Below, piece by piece: positions 15,338 to 25,113 of a stretch of 64,000 nucleotides of DNA. Numbering within the stretch: position 1 is the first letter of the stretch; every line of letters begins with the position of its first letter. The notes under the pieces are model-generated. The model was not told where the DNA came from. It did not search any database and saw only the letters and a list, made by a program, of their open reading frames with translations. The DNA comes from Candidatus Abyssobacteria bacterium SURF_5. GTDB lineage: Bacteria; Abyssobacteria; SURF-5. The position numbers and the translations under genes are program-made. The stretch covers positions 1-64,000 of the forward strand of contig QZKU01000041.1 of assembly GCA_003598085.1 (NCBI GenBank). Direction: 5' to 3'.

Positions 15338-15928
15338 TCAGGTGGAGACCAGTGCCGCTCCGGCGGCTTCGGCGCGCGCGATGAGTTCGGCGTTTTTCAG
15401 AGCCGAGTCGACGGCGTTTTCCGATCCGACGTGTGTGATGAATTCCGTCGAGGCGGAACCCATGATCGTTACCACGATATTGAGCCAATCGAGCGTCTGC
15501 TGATAGAGCTCCGGGTTCTCGTCTCCCTGCGAGGTGATTATGGCGAATTTTTTGCCGCCGGGAAACGTGAAGAACGAGGACATCTCGCCGGTTTTCTCGT
15601 CCACTTCCTCTCCCATGTAGCAGTAGAAGCGGTCTATGAGCATCTTGAGCTGGGCGCTCACTCTGAACCAATAGATGGGCGACCCGAGCACAATCGCGTC
15701 AACCTCTTTCAATTCCTCGAGCAGCGGCGAGAGGTCGTCTTTCTGGAAGCATTTTCCCGGATGTTTTTTGCAGGCGCCGCATCCCTGACAGCCTTTCATG
15801 TTCAGCTCGTTGAGGTTCACCATACGGGTTTCCACTCCCCGGGCGGCCGCTCCCTTCAGCACGGCGGCAACGAGGGTGGCGGTATTGGCTTTTCTTCGCG
15901 GGCTTCCATTGAATCCTATTACTTTCAC
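15338..15928 (-). CDS. Flavodoxin-like NAD(P)H-dependent FMN reductase (iron-sulfur flavoprotein type)
   Basis: A 196-residue flavodoxin-fold protein. FNGSPRRKANT at residues 5-15 is the FMN phosphate loop and GSPIYWFRVSAQLKMLIDR near residue 82 the second flavin-binding segment. Between them CQGCGACKKHPGKCF gives a compact cysteine cluster typical of iron-sulfur flavoproteins of anaerobes, which move electrons from ferredoxin to small acceptors or O2. Translation starts at a GTG (15928) with GGAGAG upstream. It follows ilvD and precedes the TauE gene on the same strand but with gaps, so an operon is uncertain. Confidence 0.85.
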   Translation of the reverse strand: MKVIGFNGSPRRKANTATLVAAVLKGAAARGVETRMVNLNELNMKGCQGCGACKKHPGKCFQKDDLSPLLEELKEVDAIVLGSPIYWFRVSAQLKMLIDRFYCYMGEEVDEKTGEMSSFFTFPGGKKFAIITSQGDENPELYQQTLDWLNIVVTIMGSASTEFITHVGSENAVDSALKNAELIARAEAAGAALVST

Positions 15929-16060
15929 GGCAACTCTCCTTTTCCGGCATGAATCTGTTTCGTATCAGGCGTCCCCCAAATCGGGATTGATTACAGCCAA
16001 TATTTTCGCACAGCGGCGCGGATTTATCAATAGCAAAATGGCGGAAAGCCCATTCTGCGG

Positions 16061-17710
16061 TTATGCCTGAAGAACAGCTCCCTTCGAGGCCGGCCCGACC
16101 AGTTTCCGATACATCTTGAGGTAATGGCTTGCGACGGGCCTTTCGTGGCGGACCCACGCGGAGGAGCGCTGAGCCAGCTCTTCAGGTGAAAGCGCGACTG
16201 AAAGAGACCTGTTAGGAATATCGATCTTTATCAGATCGCCGTCCTCGAGCAGCGCGAGGGGCCCGCCGAGGTAAGCCTCGGGGGTGACGTGCCCGACGCA
16301 TGGGCCGTCCGTCGCGCCTGAGAACCGGCCGTCGGTGACCAGCGCGACGCGCTCGAGGCGCATGAGCGTGATTGTTGCGGTCACGCTCAGCATCTCCGGC
16401 ATGCCCGGCCCGCCCTTGGGGCCCTCGTACCGAATGACGATGACCGTACCCGGCCCAATCTCTCCGCTCTGCAATGCATGCAGGGCGTCTTCTTCGCTGT
16501 TGAATACTCTCGCTTTTCCCTCGAAGGTGCGCATTGACGGGATGACAGCCGACTGCTTGATGACCGCTCCGTCCGGCGCGAGGTTGCCCTTCAGCGCCAC
16601 CGTTCCACCTTCGGGAAGTACGGGCGCATCTTTCGAATAGACCACTGTATCATCGAGGACTTGAGCCTCGTCAATGATCTCTCCGATTGTTTTTCCGCCG
16701 ACTGTGGCGCAATCAAGATGAAGGTCTTCCCGCAGGCGTTTCATGACGGCGGCCACTCCGCCCGCCCGGTACAGGTCAACGACGCCGTGCGGGCCATTCG
16801 GCGCGATTCTCAGCAGGGTGGGAATTTTCGTGGCGAATTTATTGAACAGATCGATATCGATTTCGATTCCGAGTTGGGCGGCGAGCGCGGGCAGATGAAG
16901 CGTGGAGTTGGTCGAGCCGCCGATGGCGAGGTCGACCATGATGGCGTTCTCGATCGCTTTTCGCGTGAGAATGCGGCCCGTCGTGAGGCCTTCCCGCACC
17001 ATTTCCACGATTCGCTCGCCGGACGCGCGCGCCTTGACTCGTTTCTCCATGGCGACTGCCGGGATGGCGGCGGCTCCGCTCAAAGCCATTCCGAGCGCCT
17101 CGCTCAGGAGTTGAAACGTGTTGGCGGTCCCCATGATCTCGCAAGCGCCGCAGGTTCCGCAGGTGACCGCCTGCAGTTTCGAAAAGATATCTTCATGATC
17201 CTTATGATCGATGCTTCCGCCGGGTTTGACGAACCGGATGTTCATCATAGCCGGCCCGCCGGGCACGAAGATAGCCGGCAAATCGAGGCGGGCAGCGGCC
17301 ATGAGCATGCCTGGATTGATTTTGTCGCACCCGCTCACGAGGACCACTCCGTCAAAGAGCTGTGACCGGACGAAGGTCTCGACGCTGTCGGCGATCAGGT
17401 CGCGCTGCGGAAGGATGTGGCGCATGCCGTCGTTGCCTTCGGCGACCGCGTCGCACGGGGCAGGCACATTGAATTCGAATGGGATTCCGCCCGCAGCGAT
17501 GACGCCCTCCCTCACGGCTTGCGCGATCTCGCGCAGATGAATGTGGCCGGGATTGATTTCGGTGAAGGAATTGGCAACTGCAATAAACGGCTTGGTCATC
17601 AAGGAATTGGGATCGATGCCGAGCCCCTTCATGACGCTCAGCCGCCCCAGGCTCATAGGGGCGCCAAGGGTATCCTTAAAAAGTTTCTCGCTGTTCGGTT
17701 TATCGCTCAT
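16061..17710 (-). CDS. ilvD: Dihydroxy-acid dehydratase IlvD
   Basis: A 549-residue iron-sulfur dehydratase that forms 2-keto acids in valine and isoleucine synthesis. Cluster cysteines are visible in SGCDKINPGM (near residue 117) and CGTCGACEIMGTANT (near 185), and the family motif PDGAVIKQSAV lies near 375. Length is normal. I chose the second ATG (17710) because GGAGAG precedes it by seven bases; the first, 17725, lacks a site. The gene stands alone here, without ilvB, ilvC or ilvE beside it. Confidence 0.96.
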   Translation of the reverse strand: MSDKPNSEKLFKDTLGAPMSLGRLSVMKGLGIDPNSLMTKPFIAVANSFTEINPGHIHLREIAQAVREGVIAAGGIPFEFNVPAPCDAVAEGNDGMRHILPQRDLIADSVETFVRSQLFDGVVLVSGCDKINPGMLMAAARLDLPAIFVPGGPAMMNIRFVKPGGSIDHKDHEDIFSKLQAVTCGTCGACEIMGTANTFQLLSEALGMALSGAAAIPAVAMEKRVKARASGERIVEMVREGLTTGRILTRKAIENAIMVDLAIGGSTNSTLHLPALAAQLGIEIDIDLFNKFATKIPTLLRIAPNGPHGVVDLYRAGGVAAVMKRLREDLHLDCATVGGKTIGEIIDEAQVLDDTVVYSKDAPVLPEGGTVALKGNLAPDGAVIKQSAVIPSMRTFEGKARVFNSEEDALHALQSGEIGPGTVIVIRYEGPKGGPGMPEMLSVTATITLMRLERVALVTDGRFSGATDGPCVGHVTPEAYLGGPLALLEDGDLIKIDIPNRSLSVALSPEELAQRSSAWVRHERPVASHYLKMYRKLVGPASKGAVLQA

Positions 17711-17755
17711 TGCGTTTCTCTCCATTCCGCTGTTCCTGTTGCCGCGACTCGATTA

Positions 17756-17785
17756 AATGTATCCGAAATCCGGGCGGAAAGTCAA
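17756..17785 (-). promoter_or_regulatory. Candidate sigma-70 promoter of ilvD
   Basis: Minus-strand TTGACT (17785-17780) and TACATT (17761-17756) are separated by 18 bases, about 45 bp before the ilvD start. It overlaps no coding sequence and faces the divergent promoter at 17795. Moderate match. Confidence 0.5.
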
Positions 17786-17794
17786 TCGGGAAGC

Positions 17795-17823
17795 TTGGCA
17801 ATTGCGGGCGCATCGAATATAAT
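17795..17823 (+). promoter_or_regulatory. Sigma-70 promoter of the HEAT/acyl-CoA ligase/amidohydrolase operon
   Basis: TTGGCA (17795-17800) and a perfect TATAAT (17818-17823) are spaced by 17 bases, about 48 bp before the start of the HEAT-repeat gene. Confidence 0.7.
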
Positions 17824-17870
17824 AAACCACGTTTTTCGAAGGGGTTCCGTTTGGCGGCGAAGCATACCCG

Positions 17871-18557
17871 ATGAGTACTCCGATTGAAATAATTCGCTCC
17901 GTTCTTGGGTCTGGGGGCGCCGTAGAGGAAGCCGGTCTTTCGAAGGCGCAGTTAACCCGGACCTTTTCGATGCTGTTGAATGATCCCGACGAAATTATCG
18001 CCCAGCGGGCATCATGGAGCCTCGGCCCGGTTGTGGCAGATTCAGGTCCGGATAAAATCGAGAACTTCCTCCGCCGCCTCATGTGGCGAGTGAATCCCGA
18101 ATCGGGTGATAATCCGCTTGGCGTTCCCGAAGCCATTGGGGAGATCGGCGCGAGAGCTTTTGAGCAGGTGCGGCCTTTTGTGCCGGTCCTGCTCCAGTAC
18201 AGTGATGACGAACAATTGCTTCCCGGCATTCTGCAGGCAATAGGGAGGATCGGCCATTCGAGCCCCGCCACAATCGAGCCACACATGGACTTTCTCATTT
18301 CTACGTTGACGGACGAGCGTCCTTCCATTTTTGGAAACGCGGCGCTCGCGATGCTGCGAATCGACAGGCGCCGAGCGGAAGAAGTTCTTGCAAAAGTTGA
18401 GGCGCGCGATCGCACGGCGCGAATATATTATAACGGCGCGTATCAAATGATCAGGTTACGCGAGATTGCGCAGTTGGAGGATGACCGGTTGAACGAATTT
18501 TGTTTTATCAGCAGGGAAACTGAGGCCACGCCACCCCCGGGAGGAACGGTTCCATGA
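17871..18557 (+). CDS. HEAT-repeat protein (DVU0298-like)
   Basis: A 228-residue all-helical protein with HEAT-like repeats (for example RASWSLGPVVADSGPDKIENFLRRL near 47, then GVPEAIGEIG, GILQAIGRIGH and AALAMLRID). It resembles the DVU0298 family found in anaerobic delta-type lineages; these are probably scaffolds and have no known reaction. Its stop overlaps the acyl-CoA ligase start by 4 bp (ATGATG), so the two genes are coupled. Confidence 0.75.
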   Translation: MSTPIEIIRSVLGSGGAVEEAGLSKAQLTRTFSMLLNDPDEIIAQRASWSLGPVVADSGPDKIENFLRRLMWRVNPESGDNPLGVPEAIGEIGARAFEQVRPFVPVLLQYSDDEQLLPGILQAIGRIGHSSPATIEPHMDFLISTLTDERPSIFGNAALAMLRIDRRRAEEVLAKVEARDRTARIYYNGAYQMIRLREIAQLEDDRLNEFCFISRETEATPPPGGTVP

Positions 18558-20161
18558 TGAGGTTTTCGCTCACGGTGCGCGACATGCTGCACCGCCCGAA
18601 ACGATTGTTTCCGAACAAGGAGATCTGTTCAAGAACACGGTCGGGATTCATGCGCTATACTTACGCCGATTTTCACGACCGGGTCGGAAAGTTGGGGAAC
18701 GTACTGTCGAGCCTGGGAGTAAAGCGAGGCGACCGGGTCGGCACGATTGCGTGGAATCATCACCGCCATCTTGAACTGTACCTTGCTGTTCCCTGCTATG
18801 GCGCGGTACTGAATACGCTGAACCTGCGGTTGTTCGATGAGCAGCTTGCGTATGTTATCGGGCATGCGGACGATCGGATCATCTTCGTTGACGACGATCT
18901 GCTTCCGCTGCTCGAGCGAATTCGCGAGAAATTAACGGGTGTCAAACATATCGTGGTGATGACCGATGACGAGAAGCTTCCGAAAAGCGCGCTTCCGCTG
19001 CTTTCATACGAGGAACTGCTGAGCCAGGCCTCACCGGATTTCTCGTTTCCGGAGGATATCGACGAGTGGGCGCCGGCCGCGATGTGTTACACGACTGCGA
19101 CGACAGGCGACCCGAAGGGCGTCGTTTACACTCACAGATCGATTTATCTGCACAGTCTGACGCTTGGGCTTGCGGACGTGCTCGGGCTCGGCGAGCGAGA
19201 CGTGATCATGCCGGTTGTTCCGATGTTTCACGTGAACGCGTGGGGATTGCCGTTCTCGGCCGCGTGGTTTGGAGCGAAGCAGGTGTTGCCGAGGGAGAAA
19301 CTCGACGGTCATTCCCTATGCGAGTTGATCGAGCGCGAGCGGGTGACGGTGACCGGCGGAGTCCCGACGCTTCTGCGGGGCATATTCCAGCATCTCGAGG
19401 GCGGCGCGAAGCACGATCTCTCGTCTCTCCGAAAGGTAGTCTGCGGTGGTTCCGCTCTGCCGAGGGCGCTGGTGAAAGGGTTCCGCGAGAAGTACGGCAT
19501 CACGCTCACGCACGGCTACGGCATGACGGAGACCTCTCCGGTGGTCACGCTCTCGCAATTAAAGAGCCACATGGATGCGTGGCCCGGCGACATGATTTAC
19601 GATGTTCTCGCAAAGCAAGGCACGTTGCTGCCCGGCCTGGAAATGAAGATAATCAGCGATGAGGGTGTGGAAGTGAAGCCGGACGGGAAAGAGGCGGGCG
19701 AAATCGTTTTGCGCGGCCCGTGGATCGCGGGAGAATACTATCGTGAGCCGGAGAAGAGCGCGCAGACAATGCGGGACGGCTGGCTGCGCACGGGTGATAT
19801 TGCGAGTCTGGATGAAGAAGGGTACATTCAGATCGTCGATCGAACGAAGGACCTCATCAAGAGCGGCGGCGAGTGGATATCTTCAGTCGATCTCGAGAAC
19901 ACGATCATGGCGCATCCGGGCGTGCTCGAGGCGAGTGTGATCGGGGTTCCGCACGAGAAATGGGATGAGCGCCCTCTCGCGGTGGTCGTCCCGAAGAAGG
20001 AGGCGCAGGGAACACTCAGCGAGAAGGATATTCTCGATTTTCTGCGGGATAAGGTTGCGAAGTGGTGGCTGCCGGATCAAGTGGTCTTCATCAGCGAGAT
20101 CCCCAAAACCAGTGTCGGCAAGTTTGACAAGAAAGAACTGCGACGGCGATACGCGAAATAA
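18554..20161 (+). CDS. AMP-forming acyl-CoA synthetase (long/medium-chain type)
   Basis: A 535-residue ANL-family ligase that activates a carboxylic acid to its CoA ester through an acyl-adenylate. Signature P-loop [17 protein letters not shown] near residue 180, [10 protein letters not shown] near 320, the hinge region [16 protein letters not shown] near 410, [15 protein letters not shown], and the C-terminal catalytic Lys in [13 protein letters not shown] near 525. The fatty-acid gate motif suggests a medium to long acyl chain or an alkanoate; the exact substrate is open. It overlaps the HEAT gene and is followed after 15 bp by the amidohydrolase, forming one unit. Confidence 0.92.
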   Translation: MMRFSLTVRDMLHRPKRLFPNKEICSRTRSGFMRYTYADFHDRVGKLGNVLSSLGVKRGDRVGTIAWNHHRHLELYLAVPCYGAVLNTLNLRLFDEQLAYVIGHADDRIIFVDDDLLPLLERIREKLTGVKHIVVMTDDEKLPKSALPLLSYEELLSQASPDFSFPEDIDEWAPAAMCYTTATTGDPKGVVYTHRSIYLHSLTLGLADVLGLGERDVIMPVVPMFHVNAWGLPFSAAWFGAKQVLPREKLDGHSLCELIERERVTVTGGVPTLLRGIFQHLEGGAKHDLSSLRKVVCGGSALPRALVKGFREKYGITLTHGYGMTETSPVVTLSQLKSHMDAWPGDMIYDVLAKQGTLLPGLEMKIISDEGVEVKPDGKEAGEIVLRGPWIAGEYYREPEKSAQTMRDGWLRTGDIASLDEEGYIQIVDRTKDLIKSGGEWISSVDLENTIMAHPGVLEASVIGVPHEKWDERPLAVVVPKKEAQGTLSEKDILDFLRDKVAKWWLPDQVVFISEIPKTSVGKFDKKELRRRYAK

Positions 20162-20176
20162 TGACAGGAGGCGGCT

Positions 20177-21103
20177 ATGATTGTTGACGTCCATTACCAT
20201 CTCATTCCGATGTTGCCCGAGGAGATACTCGAGCGGCTGATAGACGACCCGCTGAGGTCAGCCAGAATCATGAAAAGAAATATCAGCAGGGAAGAGCTGC
20301 TGAGGAGAGCGTCGGAGACGTATGCGGACCCGACCGGCGAAAAGCTGCTGAAATCGATGGACGAAGCCGGGATCGATTTCACCTGCATTTGCGCGGTTGA
20401 CAACGCCTCGAACGAAGTATTCACGGAGGAGCTTGCGCAGATGCAGAACCGTGTGATTGGGCAGATCGCGCAGGAGAACCCGCACCGCGTGCTGGCGCTG
20501 GCGGGAATCGATCCGCGACGCGCGAATGCGCTTGATATGCTGAAACGGTGCTTCGAGGAATTCGGGATGAGAGGCTTGAAGTATCATCCGGATTCGGGGT
20601 ACGATCCGGGCGGCGCCGCCTCATACACACTTCTTGAATATCTGCAGGAAAAGAATGGAGTTCTGCTGACGCACACAGGCCCGCTGATGCCGCCGTCTCG
20701 CTGCAAGTATGCGGACCCGATGCTTCTTGCCGATCTTGCGGTGGATTTTCCGAATCTGAAGGTGATTGCCGCCCATATGGGTCAAATGAACTGGCGGCCG
20801 TGGGCCGCATTGGCGGCGCACCAGCCGACGCTTTACGGCGATCTCGCGATGTGGGACGCTTATGCGTTCGGGCATTACGAGCTGTTTTGCCGGGAGCTGC
20901 GCGATCTGATCGATTATGCCGGTATATCGAAGGTGCTCTTTGGAACCGATAATCCGATATTCAGCATCGTGGCGCCGACAAAGGAGTGGATTTCCTTATT
21001 GCGTGAGCTTCCGAAAAAAGCTCCGGCAGGAATCACTTTTACCGAAGCCGAAGTCGAGGCGATATTGGGCGGGAACGCCGCCTCGATGCTGGGGCTGAGC
21101 TGA
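20177..21103 (+). CDS. Amidohydrolase-2 family metal-dependent hydrolase
   Basis: A 308-residue TIM-barrel protein of the ACMSD-related amidohydrolase 2 family. Metal ligands appear as DVHYH at residues 3-7, His in LLTHTG near 165, His in VIAAHMG near 198, and Asp in LFGTDNPIF near 260. Members decarboxylate or hydrolyse ring-cleavage and related acids. AGGAGG lies eight bases before the ATG. It is the last gene of the HEAT-ligase operon and converges with the SGNH gene, leaving two bases between. Confidence 0.82.
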   Translation: MIVDVHYHLIPMLPEEILERLIDDPLRSARIMKRNISREELLRRASETYADPTGEKLLKSMDEAGIDFTCICAVDNASNEVFTEELAQMQNRVIGQIAQENPHRVLALAGIDPRRANALDMLKRCFEEFGMRGLKYHPDSGYDPGGAASYTLLEYLQEKNGVLLTHTGPLMPPSRCKYADPMLLADLAVDFPNLKVIAAHMGQMNWRPWAALAAHQPTLYGDLAMWDAYAFGHYELFCRELRDLIDYAGISKVLFGTDNPIFSIVAPTKEWISLLRELPKKAPAGITFTEAEVEAILGGNAASMLGLS

Positions 21104-21105
21104 CG

Positions 21106-22254
21106 CTAGTCGAGAAGGTTATTTTCTGCCAGATAATCCCCGATCAATTGAGCGCGTTTGATTTCGCCGGCGGGGGTGAAGTGGTAGCCGTCCTGATAAT
21201 ATTCCTTGTTGACTGACATCGCCTTCGCGAAATCGTGCACGTATGCGCGATCAGAAAACCCCCTGACGATCTCATTGTGTTCTTCGATGGCCTTCTGATT
21301 CTCTCTGCATGAAATGGCCGGATCATCAAAGAAGGGAGAATATGCGAAGGTGACGAAAACGACCTTCACGTCATTGGCCTGAGCTATTGCTATAAGGCTT
21401 TTCAGGTTCGACTCGAAGTAGATCGGGCGATTCTCCTCGAGCATCTTTGAGGCGGGGACTTTGAGGAAGATATCGGCCGGATACCGGTTCTGCCTGTACA
21501 GCATTCTGTGCAAGCCGGCGTAAAAGCTCGGCGGCCTCTCAACCAGGTTCCAATCGAGAGAGCCATGCGATTCCGCGAGGCCGGCGCGGACGGCAAACAT
21601 CCTGAGGAACGTGCTGTAATGCCAGATGGGAGGCATCTTCATCGGGCTGACATTTACGATTCGCGCGCCTGAATTATCGGCGCGATATGCGGACGGCGGC
21701 CAGACGATGCGGGGATACACGTCGTTGATGGCATGGTAGACGATGATCAGATCGGGCTCGAGTTCCAGGAGCCGGAACTGGAAATTGATCAGCGTCTCCC
21801 ATGACGTGTACATTCCTGCGCCGGCATTAATCACCTCGACCTGCGGGTAGCCGTTCTCATGCAGATATCGTTCGAGTTGATACGGGTAGGCTTCGCGGTA
21901 GTCCTCCGTCATGCCGTACGTAGTGGACCCTCCCAGGCAGGCAATTCTGAAAACGCCATCCTTCTTCTTCAGCTCGATTTCATCGCCGCGAAATCCGAGA
22001 GAATTATGCTTGTCCAATCCCTTCTGGAAATTCGGAGTTGGATAGAAGCCGAGATATCTGTGAGGAGAATATGTCTGCTGGAGGTTGTTCTTTCCGTAGC
22101 GGGAATAGAGCTGGTTAAGGGAGCCGTATTTGCGGAAAACCGGCTCGGGCGCGAAGTGGAGATACATGCGCGACGCTGCTTCGAGAAGCGCAAAAGCGAA
22201 GCAGAGGGAAAGAAACAAGAGAAAGATTTTTGAGAGGGTGCTTTCTATTTTCAT
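21106..22254 (-). CDS. Membrane-anchored SGNH/GDSL hydrolase
   Basis: A 382-residue protein with one N-terminal membrane segment (about residues 10-28, IFLLFLSLCFAFALLEAAS) and an SGNH esterase domain. Block I is CLGGSTTYG with the nucleophile Ser, the oxyanion residues are in NAGAG and HAINDV, and Asp/His are in DGYHFTP near the C-terminus. Proteins of this kind act on acyl groups of polysaccharides or lipids. The ATG 22254 is chosen since the frame before it is low-complexity repeat. It lies downstream of the carbamoyltransferase cluster on the same strand, suggesting a joint role in envelope or glycan modification. Confidence 0.85.
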   Translation of the reverse strand: MKIESTLSKIFLLFLSLCFAFALLEAASRMYLHFAPEPVFRKYGSLNQLYSRYGKNNLQQTYSPHRYLGFYPTPNFQKGLDKHNSLGFRGDEIELKKKDGVFRIACLGGSTTYGMTEDYREAYPYQLERYLHENGYPQVEVINAGAGMYTSWETLINFQFRLLELEPDLIIVYHAINDVYPRIVWPPSAYRADNSGARIVNVSPMKMPPIWHYSTFLRMFAVRAGLAESHGSLDWNLVERPPSFYAGLHRMLYRQNRYPADIFLKVPASKMLEENRPIYFESNLKSLIAIAQANDVKVVFVTFAYSPFFDDPAISCRENQKAIEEHNEIVRGFSDRAYVHDFAKAMSVNKEYYQDGYHFTPAGEIKRAQLIGDYLAENNLLD

Positions 22255-22615
22255 GGGTGGAGAGAGCCTGTTATGGGAAAAGCACGTGGACGGACATGGA
22301 CGGATATGGACGGACACGGACTAAATACGCAAGCTAGACGGAGGGATGCGGACGAGCAAAGACGAAGAACACGGACGAGCACGGACGAACAAGGACTTAC
22401 ACGGACAAACACAAGTAAAAGAGCCCTATTCACACAGTCTTTCCGCTTGAGCCAGAAGAGAGGCCGAATGAATTCGGCCCTACCACGACTTCCTTTTAAC
22501 AGAGAGCCTTCGGCCTTGATGGTGCAGGAGATCAGAGAAGGAGAAGCGGAAGTACAAAGGACTCCACCACCCCAGCCGGCGTTCCAGCGCCTGCGCCTCG
22601 GTGCCATCAAAATTT
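22255..22615. repeat. Low-complexity GGAC-rich intergenic stretch
   Basis: No gene is supported. From about 22,286 to 22,412 the sequence is a degenerate array of GGACGGACATGGACGGATAT-like and CACGGACGA units with irregular spacing. It is not a CRISPR: unit length and spacers vary and the spacers are not unique blocks. The rest, up to the carbamoyltransferase stop, shows nothing I can name. Confidence 0.6.
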
Positions 22616-24481
22616 TCAATCCAATTCGAATTCGTCGCGCCAATCCGTTTTTTCTTTCCATGGCGGCTGGGCCTGTTTGTCGAAGAGGAAATTTTCCATG
22701 ACGAGATAATCCATGTCGGTCCGCATGAAGCAGCGGTAAGCGTCCTCGGGGGTGCAAACGATGGGTTCGCCGCGCACATTGAAGCTGGTGTTAACGAGAA
22801 CGGAACAGCCGGTCAATTCCTTGAAGGAATTAATGAGGAGCCAGTATCTTTCGTTTGTTTTCCGGCTCACCGTTTGAATTCGGGCGGAATAATCGACGTG
22901 GGTGACGGCCGGGATATCGGAACGCAGATAATAGAGCCGTTCGAAGAGCGGAAGCTCCGCATAATTCTCCGGGACGGCCTTGCAATGCTCGGCTTTCACC
23001 GGCGCCACAAGGAGCATATAAGGAGAGGCGCAGTCCAGTTCGAAATAATCGCGGCAGTCTTCCTCGAGGACGGACGGCGCGAACGGACGGAATCCTTCGC
23101 GATATTTGATTTTCAGATTGAGCCGCTTTTGCATCTCGGGATGCCGCGGGTCGCCCAGGATGCTCCGGTTCCCGAGCGCGCGCGGGCCGTATTCCATTCT
23201 TCCCTGCAGCCAGCCGACGACTTTCCCCTCGGTCAAGAGGCGCGCCACATCGTTGCACAGGTCTTGGAAATCGGGGGAATGGCGATATGGCGCGTCATAT
23301 TTTCGAGCGGTCCGCATGATGTCGGCCGCGTCGTACTCGGGGCCGAGATAAGCCCCCTGCATCGCATCGGAATCTTCGGTGGGAGTGCGGTCGTGTTTTT
23401 TCCAGATATGATAGGCCGCCAATGCCGCGCCCACCGCGCCTCCGGCGTCGCCCGCGGCAGGCTGTATCCAGAGGTTCTTGAACGTTTGGCGGTCAAGCAG
23501 TTTTCCGTTCGCCACGCAGTTGAGCGCGACTCCGCCGGCCAAGACGAGGTTATCGGAGTCAACGAGTTGTCGGGCGGTGGCGGCAAGTCGCAGCACGATC
23601 TCCTCTGTTACCTGCTGGACCGCCAGCGCGAGGTCCATATGAGGTTGCGTAAGCTGCTGGCTCGGAGAACGCCGGGGGACACCGAATAAGGCTTCCCATC
23701 GGCTGTCGCGGCACATGGTGAGACCGGTCGCATAATTGAAGTAATCCATATTCAAGAGAATGGAGCCGTCTTCCCGCAGGTCAACCAGTTCGTCGAGGAT
23801 TTTCTTGCGATACTGGCGGGAGCGATCGCTCTGCGGGTTGCCGTACGGCGCAAGTCCCATGAGCTTATACTCTCCGCTGTTGACCTTGAATCCGCAGTAG
23901 TAAGTGAATGCCGAATAGAGCAGCCCGAGCGAATGCGGGAAATGCAGTTCCTTGAGAATACGGATCGAGTTGTCGCGGCCGGAGCAGATGGTGGTCGTCG
24001 CCCACTCCCCCACTCCGTCTATCGTTATGATTGCCGCCTCTTGAAAGGGAGAGGGGAAGAAAGCGCTTGCAGCGTGCGACAGATGGTGTTCGGGAAACAG
24101 AAGCGGCGGGCGCCCGCCTCCCAACTCGGCCAATTGCTGCTTCAGGAGCTGTCTCATGAAGAGTTTTTCTTTCACCCAGACCGGCATGGCGGAGAGAAAG
24201 CTCTGCAGACCTCTGGGTGAGAAGGCATGGTATGTCTCGAGGAGGCGCTCGAACTTGATGTAAGGCTTTTCATAGAAAGCGACGGCAGCCAATTCTGCGG
24301 GAGTCAGACCGCCCTCCTGCAACACGTATGCGGCCGCGTGGGCGGGAAAGGAGGAGTCATGTTTCTTTCGGGTGAAGCGCTCCTCGTGCGCGGCCGCGAC
24401 AATCTTTCCGTCAATGCATAGAGCGGCGGCGCTGTCATGATAAAACGCCGAAATACCCAGGATTGCTTCCTGCATAGCCAT
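22616..24481 (-). CDS. Carbamoyltransferase (NodU/CmcH/SxtI family)
   Basis: A 621-residue enzyme of two parts. The N-terminal Kae1-like domain (GISAFYHDSAAALC at 9-22, EERFTRKKHDSSFP near 35, LSHAASAFF near 130 and IITIDGVGEW near 150) makes carbamoyl-adenylate from carbamoyl phosphate. The C-terminal carbamoyltransferase domain (YGPRALGNRSILGDPR near 430, GFRPFAPSVL near 462, LVNTSFNVRGEPIV near 575) passes it to a hydroxyl of a sugar or small molecule. The start codon (24481) lies directly after the DUF5989 stop, so the two are coupled. A second in-frame ATG at 24475 is possible. Confidence 0.93.
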   Translation of the reverse strand: MAMQEAILGISAFYHDSAAALCIDGKIVAAAHEERFTRKKHDSSFPAHAAAYVLQEGGLTPAELAAVAFYEKPYIKFERLLETYHAFSPRGLQSFLSAMPVWVKEKLFMRQLLKQQLAELGGGRPPLLFPEHHLSHAASAFFPSPFQEAAIITIDGVGEWATTTICSGRDNSIRILKELHFPHSLGLLYSAFTYYCGFKVNSGEYKLMGLAPYGNPQSDRSRQYRKKILDELVDLREDGSILLNMDYFNYATGLTMCRDSRWEALFGVPRRSPSQQLTQPHMDLALAVQQVTEEIVLRLAATARQLVDSDNLVLAGGVALNCVANGKLLDRQTFKNLWIQPAAGDAGGAVGAALAAYHIWKKHDRTPTEDSDAMQGAYLGPEYDAADIMRTARKYDAPYRHSPDFQDLCNDVARLLTEGKVVGWLQGRMEYGPRALGNRSILGDPRHPEMQKRLNLKIKYREGFRPFAPSVLEEDCRDYFELDCASPYMLLVAPVKAEHCKAVPENYAELPLFERLYYLRSDIPAVTHVDYSARIQTVSRKTNERYWLLINSFKELTGCSVLVNTSFNVRGEPIVCTPEDAYRCFMRTDMDYLVMENFLFDKQAQPPWKEKTDWRDEFELD

Positions 24482-24631
24482 TTAGAAAATCGTATAGACG
24501 AAGGGAGCTATCGCGGAGGAGCCTGTCAACAGGATCAACAACCCGAACAGGAGCAGGCTCAGAATAAGCGGAAGGAGCCAGAACTTTTTTCTGACTTTGA
24601 GAAAGCCCCACAGGTCTTGCAGAAACTCCAT
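24482..24631 (-). CDS. DUF5989 (SxtK-like) 49-residue membrane peptide
   Basis: A 49-residue single-span protein. Its sequence, starting MEFLQDLWGFLKVRKKFWLL with a hydrophobic helix and ending PFVYTIF, matches DUF5989, which is nearly always found between an SxtJ-type protein and a NodU-type carbamoyltransferase. ATG at 24631 and TAA at 24484-24482. It is probably a membrane tether for the carbamoyltransferase; no activity is known. Confidence 0.88.
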   Translation of the reverse strand: MEFLQDLWGFLKVRKKFWLLPLILSLLLFGLLILLTGSSAIAPFVYTIF

Positions 24632-24652
24632 TTCGTTCTCCAGTAATTTCAG

Positions 24653-25054
24653 TTAGTAAGGACGTTCTATATCCTTAGCCTCATACGTGCAGTTGCGATT
24701 GGTAAACACCGAGCCCGTGGCTTTCTTCCACGATCCGATCTGCATTGCGTCGGCGCCCAGCAGGCGGCGGACGGCGCCCACCGGCACCACGAGCACAAGG
24801 AAGAGCAAGGTGAATATCACCTTCGACATGATTATGCTCATCAGATATGCAAGTCCGAACCACAGCTTTGCCGGGTAATAATAAAAATTCGGCCAAACCA
24901 TGTCGACCACGAGAAGCAGGATCGCGGGCGGAAGAAGACCCGGCTTTTCACCAAGGAAGGCCACCAGGAGACAGATCAGCACCATGGCCATTCCTGTATC
25001 CTTGGCCTGATCGCGAGTTATCGGTCTTTGAAGCGGGCTATCTGATCTATTCAT
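24653..25054 (-). CDS. SxtJ family membrane protein
   Basis: A 133-residue protein with three hydrophobic helices (LICLLVAFLG, LPPAILLLVVDMVW and IIMSKVIFTLLFLVLVVPVGAVRRL) and a conserved polar tail with GSWKKATGS. This is the SxtJ family, named from the saxitoxin cluster but widespread in bacteria that make no toxin. It is the first gene of the sxtJ-DUF5989-carbamoyltransferase unit, with a consensus promoter 60 bp upstream. The family function is unknown; co-occurrence implies a membrane partner of the carbamoyltransferase. Confidence 0.88.
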   Translation of the reverse strand: MNRSDSPLQRPITRDQAKDTGMAMVLICLLVAFLGEKPGLLPPAILLLVVDMVWPNFYYYPAKLWFGLAYLMSIIMSKVIFTLLFLVLVVPVGAVRRLLGADAMQIGSWKKATGSVFTNRNCTYEAKDIERPY

Positions 25055-25113
25055 TCTCTCCGGGATGCCGGTAATCGGGACACTGGCCGCTCTAACAGAT
25101 TCTTAATAGATTT

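Noticed and set aside
22286-22412. CRISPR-like periodic GGAC/CACGGAC units
   Set aside because: Unit and spacer lengths are irregular and the spacers are not unique; low-complexity repeat instead. No cas gene is present.
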